Positions 46,525 to 56,072 of a stretch of 64,000 nucleotides of DNA are shown piece after piece. The stretch spans positions 1-64,000 of the forward strand of contig NZ_JARIBH010000067.1 of assembly GCF_029264495.1 (NCBI RefSeq). The letters run 5' to 3'. Position 1 is the stretch's first letter. Each line of letters starts with the position of its first letter. The position numbers and the translations under genes were made by a program. The DNA comes from Peptacetobacter sp. GTDB taxonomy: Bacteria > Bacillota > Clostridia > Peptostreptococcales > Peptostreptococcaceae. Below the pieces are notes generated by a model, which was not told the origin of the DNA, ran no database searches, and worked only from the letters and a program-made list of their open reading frames with translations.

Positions 46525-46971
46525 ATGATAAAACTAGTAATACCAGGAAGGCCTATTAGCAAGTCTAATTTTAAGTTGCACAATATAAATGGTCAGGCTT
46601 GGATGCCTTCAAAAGGTAAATATTCAAAATATCTCGCTTATGAGAATATGATTGCAGGATATGTAAATCAACAGTATTTTGGCGAACAAATAGAAGAAAA
46701 TTTAATAACTGTCTTAAAACTATATTTCCCAAATAAAAAAATGGGTGATTTACATAATTATCCTAAAAGTATTTGTGATGGACTTGAAAAAAGCGGAATT
46801 ATAAAAAATGATAAACAGTTAAAACCCGTTATGCTTTTTGATTTTATAGATAAAGAAAACCCCCGTGTTGAAATAGAATTATATCCTGTATCTGAGTATT
46901 CTATAGAGTATAATATTTTTAAAAATAATCCTATAAATAACTCAGATAAAAAAACTAAAAATAATAAGTAA
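46525..46971 (+). CDS. RusA-family Holliday-junction endonuclease-like protein
   Basis: This 148-residue protein has the RusA signature: N-terminal KLVIPGRPISKSN and GDLHNYPKSICDGLEKSGII-KNDKQL, corresponding to D-x-DN-xx-K-xxx-D-x-L in RusA, with the second acidic residue changed to His (DLHN). RusA enzymes cut Holliday junctions and are mostly phage-derived, yet no phage genes are near. The last ~25 residues are Lys/Asn-rich. It has AAAGGTGG before the ATG and its own terminator. Confidence 0.8.
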   Translation: MIKLVIPGRPISKSNFKLHNINGQAWMPSKGKYSKYLAYENMIAGYVNQQYFGEQIEENLITVLKLYFPNKKMGDLHNYPKSICDGLEKSGIIKNDKQLKPVMLFDFIDKENPRVEIELYPVSEYSIEYNIFKNNPINNSDKKTKNNK

Positions 46972-46972
46972 T

Positions 46973-47004
46973 AAAATAAAACAGTATTTCTACTGTTTTA
47001 TTTT
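46973..47004 (+). terminator. Terminator of the RusA-like gene
   Basis: AAAATAAAACAGTA pairs perfectly with TACTGTTTTATTTT (14 bp) around a TTTC loop. It can also serve the convergent nfo gene. Confidence 0.75.
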
Positions 47005-47032
47005 ATATCAATATTTTTTAATTTTTAATAAT

Positions 47033-47860
47033 TTATATATTATTTTTTATCATCTCTATTTCTCTAGCATGACCATCTTCATCATAAGGTGTTTCTAAGA
47101 AAAATGGTATTTCTTTTAATTTGGGGTGATTTACAATTTCTAAAATAGCTTTCATTCCTATTTCTCCTTCACCTATTCCCGCATGTCTATCTTTATTATT
47201 ATTAAAAGGCATCATACTATCATTTAAGTGTATAGTTTTTAGCCTTTCAAGACCTATTATCCTATCAAATTCCTCTAGTACACCATCTAAGTCATTTACT
47301 ATATCATATCCTGCTGAAAATACATGGCATGTATCCATACACACACCAATTTTTTCATTATGTTCTACACCGTCTATTATAGCTTTTATTTCTTCAAAAT
47401 TTCTTCCTATTTCAGTTCCTTTTCCAGACATTGTTTCAAGTAGTACTGTTATATTTTCTTCTCCTGTTATAGCTTGATTAAGTCCATCTACTATTTTTTT
47501 TATTCCTGTTTCTACTCCACTTCCTACATGACTTCCTGGATGAAAACAAATATACTCTACACCTATTGAATCCATTCTTTTAATATCTTCTTTTATTATT
47601 TTTTTTGCAAAATCATATGTATCATCATTTGCTGCTGCTAAATTCATAGTATATGGTGCATGAGCTAATAACTTCCCAAAGTTATTTTCTTTTCTTATAT
47701 CTTGGAATGCCTTTAAATCCTTTTCGTTAAATTCTTTTGCATTTCCTCCTCTTGGGTTTCTACTGAAAAACTGAAATGTATTAGCTCCCATATCTACTGT
47801 AATTTGAGCTGCTTTTTTAAATCCCTTTGCAATCGAAACATGAGCTCCTATTGTAAACAT
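47033..47860 (-). CDS. nfo: Endonuclease IV
   Basis: This enzyme of 275 residues is a zinc-dependent AP endonuclease. It begins [12 protein letters not shown]. The metal-binding motifs [49 protein letters not shown] and GIGEGEIG are all present. The frame runs up to 47890, but GGAGGTT lies just ahead of the ATG at 47860. It follows the ArsR-like regulator but behind that gene's terminator. Confidence 0.96.
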   Translation of the reverse strand: MFTIGAHVSIAKGFKKAAQITVDMGANTFQFFSRNPRGGNAKEFNEKDLKAFQDIRKENNFGKLLAHAPYTMNLAAANDDTYDFAKKIIKEDIKRMDSIGVEYICFHPGSHVGSGVETGIKKIVDGLNQAITGEENITVLLETMSGKGTEIGRNFEEIKAIIDGVEHNEKIGVCMDTCHVFSAGYDIVNDLDGVLEEFDRIIGLERLKTIHLNDSMMPFNNNKDRHAGIGEGEIGMKAILEIVNHPKLKEIPFFLETPYDEDGHAREIEMIKNNI

Positions 47861-47889
47861 AAATAACCTCCATTTTATATTGTTTTGCA

Positions 47890-47922
47890 TAAAAAAAGAG
47901 GATTTAATATATCCTCTTTTTT
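47890..47922 (-). terminator. Terminator of the HTH regulator gene
   Basis: AAAAGAGGAT pairs with ATCCTCTTTT. Minus-strand T run present. Confidence 0.8.
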
Positions 47923-47929
47923 ATATCTA

Positions 47930-48481
47930 TTATTTTTCTGGTATTGAAACAAATGCTACTTCGTAACATTCTCTATCAGATGATCTATTTTCTCTTGTTG
48001 ATATTTCGTTTAATTTTTTATAAAGAGTTTCTCTAAGTTCTATAGCCTCTTCTTTTGTTAGCTCGACATTGTGGAAATCTTCTATATTTGAATTGTTTAA
48101 CTTACCAGCTTCAGCTGCATTGAAAAACGCTTCACTTACATCTTCAAATTTTGTAACATAAAAATCATCATCTTTGTCTTCATTTTCTCTTTCTAAAGAA
48201 AAATTAAACACATTTTTACCTATCTCTATACATTTTGCTGTTGGATAGTAATATTTTTCAACTATTCCAGACTTTATTTTTTCCTCTACTAAATCTAATA
48301 TACCTACTTTATAAAGCATTTTTATATGATAGTTTATTTTAGCATGAGGTTCTTCCAAAATTTCTGATAGCTGTTTTGCAGATAGCGGAGAATTTTTAAA
48401 TTGGTTTAATATTTCTATTCTCTTTGGATGTGCTACTGCTTTTATGCATTCTAAATCTCTTAAAACCATTACCTCTTTCAT
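47930..48481 (-). CDS. ArsR-like winged-helix regulator
   Basis: This 183-residue protein has an N-terminal winged-helix domain of the ArsR/HTH_20 type (IKAVAHPKRIEILNQF, then SAKQLSEILEEPHAKINYHIK). A C-terminal helical part ~100 residues long has no metal-binding Cys. It is longer than simple ArsR proteins and probably senses something other than metal. The frame starts at 48514; the ATG at 48481 is chosen for its GGAGAG site. Its targets are unknown. Confidence 0.82.
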   Translation of the reverse strand: MKEVMVLRDLECIKAVAHPKRIEILNQFKNSPLSAKQLSEILEEPHAKINYHIKMLYKVGILDLVEEKIKSGIVEKYYYPTAKCIEIGKNVFNFSLERENEDKDDDFYVTKFEDVSEAFFNAAEAGKLNNSNIEDFHNVELTKEEAIELRETLYKKLNEISTRENRSSDRECYEVAFVSIPEK

Positions 48482-48737
48482 TATTCTCTCTCCTAAAATT
48501 ATAATATAAATCATTTAACTTAATTATAGCTTAACAAGAGTTAGCTTGTCAAAAAAATTATTATGTTATTAAATTTTTTGATAATTTAATTTTTCTTTAT
48601 TTATATTCTTTTTTATATAACATTTCATATTAAAATTATTTAACTATAAATCCATTAATATAATTATTGTATTTGATTCTAACTATGAATTATTTAAAAT
48701 ATTTTTTATTAATAGTTTAAATTATAATTTTAATAGA

Positions 48738-50399
48738 TTAAACTATTTTACTTCCACCTATAAATTCTCTAATAATTGATGTCGATGGAATATCAGAAGT
48801 ATCTTCAATATTTGCAAAATACTGCATAAAACTTAAAATTCTAGCAGCTTCTAAGTACTCCTTACTTTCAATGTTCACTTCTTTTAATAGTGGATCCACA
48901 AATTTTTTTAGTACTGATAATTCATATACACAAGCTGAATTAAACATTACATCTGCTTCTTCTTGATAAGGGAAAATATTCTCTCTTTCTCCTTCTCTTA
49001 CATTTTTCCAACTTTTTATTGTTTCCTCAGCACTATAACCTCTAAAATTAAAATCTCTGACTATTCTTCTAACCAATCTTAAATCAGTTGTCGGTATTCT
49101 ATTATGTGAATCAAGATTTATTTGAGTAAGTGCACTTATATATATTCTAAATTTTTTTTCATTATCTATATGCTTTGTCAGCTCTGGATTAAGCCCATGT
49201 ATTCCCTCAATTATTATTGATTCATTTTCTTTTATAGATAATTTTTCACCTGTGAAAATTCTTTTTCCTGTTTTAAAATCGTATTTTATTTTTTCTATTT
49301 CTCCACCATTTAATAAAATATTCATATCTTCATTAAATTTCTCAACATCTATAGCTTTTATCGACTCATAATCATATGATCCATCTTCTTTTTTAGGAGT
49401 ATGCTCTCTTTCAATAAAATAATCATCTAGTGAAATAGCTCTTGATTTTACTCCACTTACCTTCATTTGAATTGAAAGTCTATGTGCAAAACTAGTTTTA
49501 CCAGATGAGGATGGAGCAGCTATTAATATAACCTTACTTCCTCTTTCTTTTATCATATCTGCTATTTGTGAAATCTTTTTTTCATGAAGTGCTTCTACAA
49601 TTCTTATAACTTCACCATAATTTCCCTGTTCTATAATCCTATTCAAATCTATAACATTCATTACACCTAGTTTAGTAGCCCACTCTTCTGATTCATCATA
49701 TATATTGGATAATTTAGGTTGGTCTACAAATTTTTCAGGAACCGAAGCATCTTCAGAAGATGGCCCCATCAATACTACACCTTTCTTATATTTTACAATA
49801 TCAAATACATCTGTATATTTAGTTGAAGGAGGCATCATTCCATAAAAATGATCTATATATCCTTCACATTCATATATTTTTGCTTTATCTTCATCTTTTT
49901 TTTCAATTAATTCTGCTTTATCAATTCTTCCAAGTATTCTAAAGATTTGACCTATTTCCATTTTATTTATTTCTACTTTTTTTATAGGACAATCTGCAGA
50001 TATTATATTTCTCATTTTAGACTTTATATTTTCGATATCTTTATCTGTTAATTCTCTTCCTATATCTATTGTATAGTACATTCCATTTGACAAAGAATGT
50101 TCTACAGTAACTTTAGCTTTTTCAAATAATTTTCTACAAGCTGTTATAAAAACAAAAGAAAGTCCTCTAAAATATACTCTTGCACCATCTTCATTGTAAA
50201 AGTCTAAAAGTTCTATTTCTTCTCCGTTGTAAACCTTTTCATACAAATCGCAAAGTTTATTTCCTTTTAATGCAGCTGTTACAACACCATCGTGATTTTT
50301 ACTTAATCTATCTGCAATATCAGATAAAAAAATAAAATCTTCATTTTTATTTTCAAATACTTCAATTTTATTATCAACTTTAATCTCTATTACTCCCAT
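48738..50399 (-). CDS. Nucleoside (uridine-like) kinase with synthetase-like N-terminus
   Basis: This 553-residue protein has a TGS-like and second-additional-domain-like N-terminal half (~1-220) resembling threonyl-tRNA synthetase accessory domains. A phosphoribulokinase/uridine-kinase-like P-loop domain follows: Walker A APSSSGKTSFAHRL (~295) and SLDDYFIEREHTPKKEDGSY. The kinase probably phosphorylates a nucleoside. The ATG follows GGAGGTTTT. The downstream 48515-48737 stretch holds nothing recognisable. Confidence 0.8.
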   Translation of the reverse strand: MGVIEIKVDNKIEVFENKNEDFIFLSDIADRLSKNHDGVVTAALKGNKLCDLYEKVYNGEEIELLDFYNEDGARVYFRGLSFVFITACRKLFEKAKVTVEHSLSNGMYYTIDIGRELTDKDIENIKSKMRNIISADCPIKKVEINKMEIGQIFRILGRIDKAELIEKKDEDKAKIYECEGYIDHFYGMMPPSTKYTDVFDIVKYKKGVVLMGPSSEDASVPEKFVDQPKLSNIYDESEEWATKLGVMNVIDLNRIIEQGNYGEVIRIVEALHEKKISQIADMIKERGSKVILIAAPSSSGKTSFAHRLSIQMKVSGVKSRAISLDDYFIEREHTPKKEDGSYDYESIKAIDVEKFNEDMNILLNGGEIEKIKYDFKTGKRIFTGEKLSIKENESIIIEGIHGLNPELTKHIDNEKKFRIYISALTQINLDSHNRIPTTDLRLVRRIVRDFNFRGYSAEETIKSWKNVREGERENIFPYQEEADVMFNSACVYELSVLKKFVDPLLKEVNIESKEYLEAARILSFMQYFANIEDTSDIPSTSIIREFIGGSKIV

Positions 50400-50419
50400 T
50401 TTAAAACCTCCAACAAAGC

Positions 50420-51214
50420 TTATTTAGGTTTAAAAAAATCTTTTACATTTTTTATACTTTCTTCAATATAATCATACTTAACTTCTATTACTGCATAATC
50501 TGGATTCATATCAATAGCTTTTTTTAAATCTACCTTTTTTAAACGTCCACAAAATATACCTAGATGATTATCTTCCTCACCATTACAGTCGCTTATATGT
50601 ACAACTTTTGTCAAATCTTTTAATGAAAAATAATCATCTTTATTTAATATATAATGTCCTGTATCAAAACAAAAATATGGACTTTTATTTTTCAATCTAA
50701 TTTCTTTTGTATTTTCAAAAATATATTTAAATTCTTCTTTTGTAGTTCCTGTGTTTATAACATCTCCTTTTGTTAAGTTATAAGAATTTTCTACAGTTAC
50801 AATTGGTTTTATAGATAACTTTTCTAAATAATCATTTAATTTCAAAAAGAAATCTACACTATTTTTCATATATTTACAATTATTTTTTAGAAATCTATTC
50901 TTTATAGCATATCCCATATGAATATTAAAATATGATGGATTAAATTTTTCTAAGCTCTTACACATTTCAAAACAAAATTTAGCCCAATTTTCTCTTATAA
51001 ACTCTATATTTTCAGATGTATTTATTTCCATTGCTAAATGAATCCCTATAGACAAGCCAAGCTCCTTTATCTTATCGATAAAAGGAGCTATTTCATCTAT
51101 TTGATTAGCTGTATCTATACCTATTTCTATATGATTTATAAAATCTTTATTTTTTTCTATTATATTAAGTACTTTATCAATTTCATAATATAAACAAGCA
51201 ACACCTATTCTCAT
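50420..51214 (-). CDS. Xylose-isomerase-like TIM-barrel protein
   Basis: This 264-residue protein has the sugar-phosphate isomerase/epimerase (AP endonuclease family 2) fold. VENSYNLT, FCFDTGHYIL, VVHISDCNG and AVIEVKYD supply the metal-binding Glu, Asp-x-x-His and His positions. The substrate is unknown. It lies 20 bases before the nucleoside kinase gene and 15 bases after lepB, so the three are likely one operon. Confidence 0.75.
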   Translation of the reverse strand: MRIGVACLYYEIDKVLNIIEKNKDFINHIEIGIDTANQIDEIAPFIDKIKELGLSIGIHLAMEINTSENIEFIRENWAKFCFEMCKSLEKFNPSYFNIHMGYAIKNRFLKNNCKYMKNSVDFFLKLNDYLEKLSIKPIVTVENSYNLTKGDVINTGTTKEEFKYIFENTKEIRLKNKSPYFCFDTGHYILNKDDYFSLKDLTKVVHISDCNGEEDNHLGIFCGRLKKVDLKKAIDMNPDYAVIEVKYDYIEESIKNVKDFFKPK

Positions 51215-51229
51215 ATTTACTTTTCCTCT

Positions 51230-51874
51230 TTAGTCTACAGAACCGAAATCAGAAACTGGTAATAATCTTAACATTACATGTCCCATAACATCTTTTTTGT
51301 CAACAAGACCAACTTCTTGACTTCTACTATCAAGACTATTTACTCTATTATCACCCATTACAAATAATTTATTTTTAGGTACAGTTATATCAATATTTCC
51401 TTCTGTAACAATTCCTTCATCTAAATAAGGTTCATAAATTTCTTTTCCATTTATTTTTACTGTTCCATTTTCTATTTGAATATGGTCTCCTTCTACACCA
51501 ATAACTCTTTTTACAAGATCTTTTCCTCTACTATCATCATGAAGAATAAAATCTACAGCTCTTCTTATTATTCCTCTTGTTTCTATTGATAAATCTGAAA
51601 ATCCATCTATTGGCATATCAGTATCAAATATTATTATTTCGCCTCTCTTAGGATTTGATACTTTATATTTCATTGTATTTATTATTAAATAATCTCTATC
51701 ATTAAGTGTAGAATACATTGATAGTCCATCTACTCTTGTAGGTCTAATAAATTGTACTGCTATGGCAGCTATTATTATAGCTGTTACCATTATACTTACC
51801 CATTCCTTTATTATCATACAATTTGTCTTTTTCTGTTCTTCTTTTTTTTGCTTATTTTTATCTATTCTTCCCAA
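51230..51874 (-). CDS. lepB: Signal peptidase I
   Basis: This membrane serine protease of ~214 residues removes signal peptides. It has one N-terminal membrane helix (~22-45), the catalytic Ser in GLSMYSTLN, the catalytic Lys in DLVKRVIGVEGD, and GDNRVNSLDSR near the end. A frame start at ATG 51883 sits right on the AGGAG site; the TTG at 51874, eight bases behind it, is the likelier start. The soluble N-terminal stretch is Lys-rich. Confidence 0.93.
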   Translation of the reverse strand: MGRIDKNKQKKEEQKKTNCMIIKEWVSIMVTAIIIAAIAVQFIRPTRVDGLSMYSTLNDRDYLIINTMKYKVSNPKRGEIIIFDTDMPIDGFSDLSIETRGIIRRAVDFILHDDSRGKDLVKRVIGVEGDHIQIENGTVKINGKEIYEPYLDEGIVTEGNIDITVPKNKLFVMGDNRVNSLDSRSQEVGLVDKKDVMGHVMLRLLPVSDFGSVD

Positions 51875-51959
51875 ACATTTCATCTCCTATCTTAATCATC
51901 TTTCTTTTTGAAATATAACTATACTATATCACTTTTTCTTAAATTAGTCTTATATTTTT

Positions 51960-53261
51960 CTAAAGTTGAACTTTTCTTCTAAGTCCTTTAGGATATCTGT
52001 TTTTTATAACTCCTCCAGATTCTTTTCCCCATCCTAAAGAAATACCTTCAACTCCTACTATTATCCATCCTCTACTTTCACCAGTATTTATAATATCACC
52101 ACTCATATATGATTTTATTTCATTTGAATCAAATTTGAAATCAGCAAAGTTTTTAACATCATTTTTATTTAAATAATGTGCTAATGCATGAGATGGCTCA
52201 AACCTATTTTTCTTTAATTCTCCTAAATGTAGTCCTTGTCTTAATAATTTTAATTTTTTAGTATCTGGAGCATCTTTTGGCATAAGATATATATTTTCAC
52301 CTCTTACAAAAAATTCTCCATCTAATTTTATATTCATAAATTTATTTTCAAATTCTCTATAAAGTTTTAATTCTTTATCTATCTTCTTAAATTTAGCTAC
52401 TTTTGTAGAACATTCTTCATCATCATGCTTTATAATTTTTGCAACAAAATGACCTTCTCCTTTTATTTTATGAGGCCACAATCTTTCTTTTAGTACAATT
52501 TCAGCATTTTCATATTCTTTTTTTAGGCCATCTATTATCTCTTCATTTTCTTCTATAGAAAAAGTACATGTAGAATATACTAATGTCCCTCCATTTTTTA
52601 ACATTTTATATCCATCTCTTATAATTTCATATTGAATATCTCTACACTCTATAACTTTAGAATAATTCCAATCTAATATAGCATTTTCATCTTTTCTAAA
52701 CATTCCTTCTCCTGAACAAGGTGCATCTATTATCACCTTATCAAAATATCCTCTAAATACTTTTAAAAGTCCTTTTGAATCTGTATTTGTTATTATACTA
52801 TTTGCTGAACCAAATCTTTCAATATTTTCTCCAAGTGCCTTTATTCTAGTATTATTTATTTCATTTGATACTAAAATTCCTGTATTGTTTAATTTTGATA
52901 ATATATATGTGGATTTTCCCCCTGGTGCAGCACACATATCCAAAACTTTTTCTCCTTCTCTTATATCAGCCTTTGGTACAACACTCATAGCTGATGGTTC
53001 TTGCATATAATAAGCCCCTGCATCATGTAATGGATTTTTGCCTGGTTTATACAAATCTTCATCATAGTAAAATCCTTCTTCTGACCATGGTATATCTTCC
53101 ATATTATAATTTAATATATTTTTTAATTTATCTTTTTCTATTTTCATAGTATTTACTCTAATTGCAGTAGTCTTTTTCTGATTATAACTTTTTATAAAAT
53201 CATCAAATTCTTCTCCTAAAATTTCTTTAACATCTTTTAAAAATCTTTCTGGTAAATTCAT
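51960..53261 (-). CDS. RsmF/NOL1-NOP2-Sun family RNA m5C methyltransferase
   Basis: This 433-residue SAM-dependent methyltransferase has YYMQEPSAM, VLDMCAAPGGKSTYI (SAM site), IIDAPCSGEGMFRKDENA (Cys in the PC motif) and VYSTCTFSIEENE (second catalytic Cys). A C-terminal PUA-like RsmF_B region (~340-433) is present. It is predicted to make 5-methylcytosine in 16S rRNA; RsmF-type is favoured over RsmB because there is no NusB-like N-terminus. Confidence 0.9.
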   Translation of the reverse strand: MNLPERFLKDVKEILGEEFDDFIKSYNQKKTTAIRVNTMKIEKDKLKNILNYNMEDIPWSEEGFYYDEDLYKPGKNPLHDAGAYYMQEPSAMSVVPKADIREGEKVLDMCAAPGGKSTYILSKLNNTGILVSNEINNTRIKALGENIERFGSANSIITNTDSKGLLKVFRGYFDKVIIDAPCSGEGMFRKDENAILDWNYSKVIECRDIQYEIIRDGYKMLKNGGTLVYSTCTFSIEENEEIIDGLKKEYENAEIVLKERLWPHKIKGEGHFVAKIIKHDDEECSTKVAKFKKIDKELKLYREFENKFMNIKLDGEFFVRGENIYLMPKDAPDTKKLKLLRQGLHLGELKKNRFEPSHALAHYLNKNDVKNFADFKFDSNEIKSYMSGDIINTGESRGWIIVGVEGISLGWGKESGGVIKNRYPKGLRRKVQL

Positions 53262-53429
53262 ATTATCTGCTACTCAAAATATAGACAAATGAATATTTTG
53301 TCGAGTAACTTCCTCCTCTTTTTTATTTATTCATTTTTTTTAATTTTACTTATTATATAATAAAATATTATCTTTTTTCTATCAACAAAATAAGATATAT
53401 TTTGTCAATTTAATTATATAAAATACATC

Positions 53430-54263
53430 TTATCTTTCTATTTTTATCATAATTTTTGTAATATATTCATTCATATCTGAAATTGCAAAATCATTCATTC
53501 CAATTTCATAAGAATTTCCTACAAGATTTAATTTTTCTTTTTTTGCATATTCTATTATTTCTGAATATATATCTGGTAGATTATTCCAATTTCCAATTTG
53601 ATATGCGCAAATATATTCTCCTTTAGGTTTTATCGTTACTCTATTTGAATTTATATTTGGGGGTATCTGTATAAAAAGTCCATCATAATCTTCCGTTTCC
53701 CCATTTAATATTTTATCTACTGAGATAAAACTTCCTATACCTCTACAATAATCTTCTATGCTCCATATACTATTTATATGCTCTGCTATTCTTTTTATAT
53801 TTTCCTCTTCACTATAATCTTTAAATTCAAATGGTGTTAATAATAATTTTTCTTCTTCACAATTTATAATTTCTATATTATTATTTCTTCTAATTTCTTT
53901 ACATTTTTCCAATTTTTTTATTTTGTCATAAATTATATCTTTTTTCTTTTTTAATATTTCTATACTTTTTTCTATATCTTTTAATTTTTTATTTGCTAAA
54001 AGACAGAAGTAATTTTCATTTGGATTATCTAAATATTTTTTTATATCTTCTAAACCTATATTTAATTCTCTAAGCATCTTTATATATTCAAAATCTACAC
54101 CTTGTCTATAATCATAATATCTGTATCCATTTTCGCCTTTATATTTTGGTTTAAAAATTCCTATTTCATCATAATAATGCAGCGTCCTTTTATTTATTTT
54201 ATGTAGTCTAGCAAATTCTGATACTGTCAATTTTATACTTTTATCTTTTTTTAAATTATTCAT
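53430..54263 (-). CDS. MerR-family regulator with GyrI-like effector domain
   Basis: This 277-residue protein begins with a MerR helix-turn-helix (TVSEFARLHKINKRTLHYYD and GYRYYDYRQG). A coiled coil follows (~95-135), and then a C-terminal GyrI-like ligand-binding domain (~145-277) as in BmrR/Mta-type multidrug sensors. It is divergent from a GNAT acetyltransferase gene 84 bases away, the usual arrangement for a regulator and its target. Confidence 0.88.
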   Translation of the reverse strand: MNNLKKDKSIKLTVSEFARLHKINKRTLHYYDEIGIFKPKYKGENGYRYYDYRQGVDFEYIKMLRELNIGLEDIKKYLDNPNENYFCLLANKKLKDIEKSIEILKKKKDIIYDKIKKLEKCKEIRRNNNIEIINCEEEKLLLTPFEFKDYSEEENIKRIAEHINSIWSIEDYCRGIGSFISVDKILNGETEDYDGLFIQIPPNINSNRVTIKPKGEYICAYQIGNWNNLPDIYSEIIEYAKKEKLNLVGNSYEIGMNDFAISDMNEYITKIMIKIER

Positions 54264-54347
54264 AATTCCCTCTTTACTTTACAGTTACTGTATACTTTAT
54301 ATTAATTATATAATAAAATTTTTAAATTTTTAATATAGGAGAAAATT

Positions 54348-54974
54348 ATGAAAAAAAATATAACTTTTGAGGATTATAATGATAAGTATTTTAGAGAAAT
54401 ATCTAAGATAATAAATGATAATTGGCATTACAATGAATTAGCATCTCCAAAAACAGCAGAAATACTGTCATTTAGCTATTTGTATAGTTGTCTTTCAAAA
54501 CAGACTTTTACAAAAGTAGCTTTAATAGATGATCTTCCTATAGGGATAATTGTTGCTAACAATAAAAATAAATTTAATTTTAATCTTTTGTATAAATTAA
54601 AATTGATAAAAAATATATTTCTTTTAGCAATAAGTTCTGAAGGTCGAAAAGTTTCAAAAATTTTTGGAAATGTAGATAATATCGACAATAATCTTTTAAC
54701 TAATTTAGATAAAGATTATCCAGCAGAATTAGTTTTTTTTGCTGTTGATCCAAAATTTAAAGGTTTAGGAATAGGGCAAAGTTTATTTTTTAAAGCTATA
54801 GAATACTTTAAATTTAATAGTATCAATAGTTTCTATTTATTTACTGATACTACCTGTAATTTTGGATTTTATGAGCATTATGGTATGATACGAAAAGGAA
54901 GTTTTGATGAAACTTTAATTACTGATAAAGGAAAAAGAAAAATCTCTTTCTATATATATGATATTGATTTATAA
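54348..54974 (+). CDS. GNAT-family N-acetyltransferase
   Basis: This 208-residue protein has the acetyl-CoA-binding segment LVFFAVDPKFKGLGIGQSLF (~127-146; the R/Q-x-x-G-x-G/A site reads KGLGIGQSL). It ends with YEHYGMIRKGSF, typical of GNAT enzymes. The substrate is unknown. The divergent MerR regulator suggests that it detoxifies a small molecule. The ATG follows ATAGGAG. Confidence 0.85.
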   Translation: MKKNITFEDYNDKYFREISKIINDNWHYNELASPKTAEILSFSYLYSCLSKQTFTKVALIDDLPIGIIVANNKNKFNFNLLYKLKLIKNIFLLAISSEGRKVSKIFGNVDNIDNNLLTNLDKDYPAELVFFAVDPKFKGLGIGQSLFFKAIEYFKFNSINSFYLFTDTTCNFGFYEHYGMIRKGSFDETLITDKGKRKISFYIYDIDL

Positions 54975-54982
54975 GTATTCTA

Positions 54983-55029
54983 AAAAAAGTCAAGAATACT
55001 TTATATTACAAATAGTATCCTTGACTTTT
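54983..55029. terminator. Bidirectional terminator between GNAT and cyclodeaminase genes
   Basis: AAAAGTCAAG (54986-54995) and CTTGACTTTT (55020-55029), extended by ATACT/AGTAT, form a long stem with one mismatch. T runs on both strands. Confidence 0.8.
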
Positions 55030-55051
55030 ATAAATATCTTTACTTATTTTT

Positions 55052-56038
55052 CTATTCCCAGTTAGTACCTATATTTTTTTCTACTGCTCTATCATATATC
55101 ATTTTAGCTGTAACAACATCTTGTACACCTATTCCAACACTTTTAAATATTATTATTTCATCATCCGATTCTCTTCCTGGAATTTTACCACTAACAACAT
55201 CACCTAACTCTTTATTTAAACTTTCTTTAGTAATAATTCCTTTTTTTAATGGTGTTATTATACAACCTGCTTCTTCTAAAACAGCATCGACAGAATCGCA
55301 GAATATTTTTGATGATCTTTTTATACTAATTTCATCTATTTCATGCATATTAGGCATATATGAACCTACTCCACTTATTAAAGCTCCATTTTTTACTAAA
55401 TTTCCATCAATTACTGGTACTTGTGATGTCGTAGCGAGTACTATAACATCAGCATCACTTATCGCTTCTTCTGATGATTGTGATGCAATTATTTTAGTTC
55501 CATATGATTTTAATTCTGCATTCATATCTTCTGCAAATTTTTCTCTTTTTTCTTTATTTCTACTATATACTCTAACTTCTTCAAAATCTCTAGCAGCAAG
55601 CATTGCTTCTAGTTGAGCTGGTGCTTGACCACCTGTACCTATTAATGCTCCTATTTTAGAATCTTTTTTAGCTAGTAAGTCAATAGCTGCTCCAGATGCT
55701 GCTCCTGTTCTAACCCGAGTTATATAAGTTCCATCTAATATAGAAATAACTTCTCCTGTTGTAGCATCCATTAATATAACTGTAGCTGGTACAACAGGTT
55801 TTCCTTTTTTAGCATTTTCAGGAAATACAGATACAATCTTTACCCCAGCACTTTCTAATGATTTTACATACCCTGGCATAAATAGCATACTTTCTCCCGC
55901 TCTTTCTGTACCAATATTGGTTCTTATTGGTACTATTGCATCATTTTCACAGAATGATTGATAAGCTTTTTTATCCGCTTCAATTGCATCTTTCATTGTA
56001 AATACTTTTTTTATATCTTCTTTATTTAGTAATAGCAT
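55052..56038 (-). CDS. Ornithine cyclodeaminase/mu-crystallin family enzyme
   Basis: This NAD(P)-dependent enzyme of 328 residues has the Rossmann motif GALIGTGGQAPAQLEAM (~130-146), GTYITRVRTGAASGAA and SGVGSYMPNMHEID. The family includes ornithine cyclodeaminase, alanine dehydrogenase and pyrroline-2-carboxylate reductase; the exact activity is open. Residues of the ornithine-type site cannot be told by eye. The frame starts at 56047, but AAAGG fits the ATG at 56038. Confidence 0.85.
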   Translation of the reverse strand: MLLLNKEDIKKVFTMKDAIEADKKAYQSFCENDAIVPIRTNIGTERAGESMLFMPGYVKSLESAGVKIVSVFPENAKKGKPVVPATVILMDATTGEVISILDGTYITRVRTGAASGAAIDLLAKKDSKIGALIGTGGQAPAQLEAMLAARDFEEVRVYSRNKEKREKFAEDMNAELKSYGTKIIASQSSEEAISDADVIVLATTSQVPVIDGNLVKNGALISGVGSYMPNMHEIDEISIKRSSKIFCDSVDAVLEEAGCIITPLKKGIITKESLNKELGDVVSGKIPGRESDDEIIIFKSVGIGVQDVVTAKMIYDRAVEKNIGTNWE

Positions 56039-56072
56039 AATATACATCCTTTCTTGAATAATAATTTATTTA

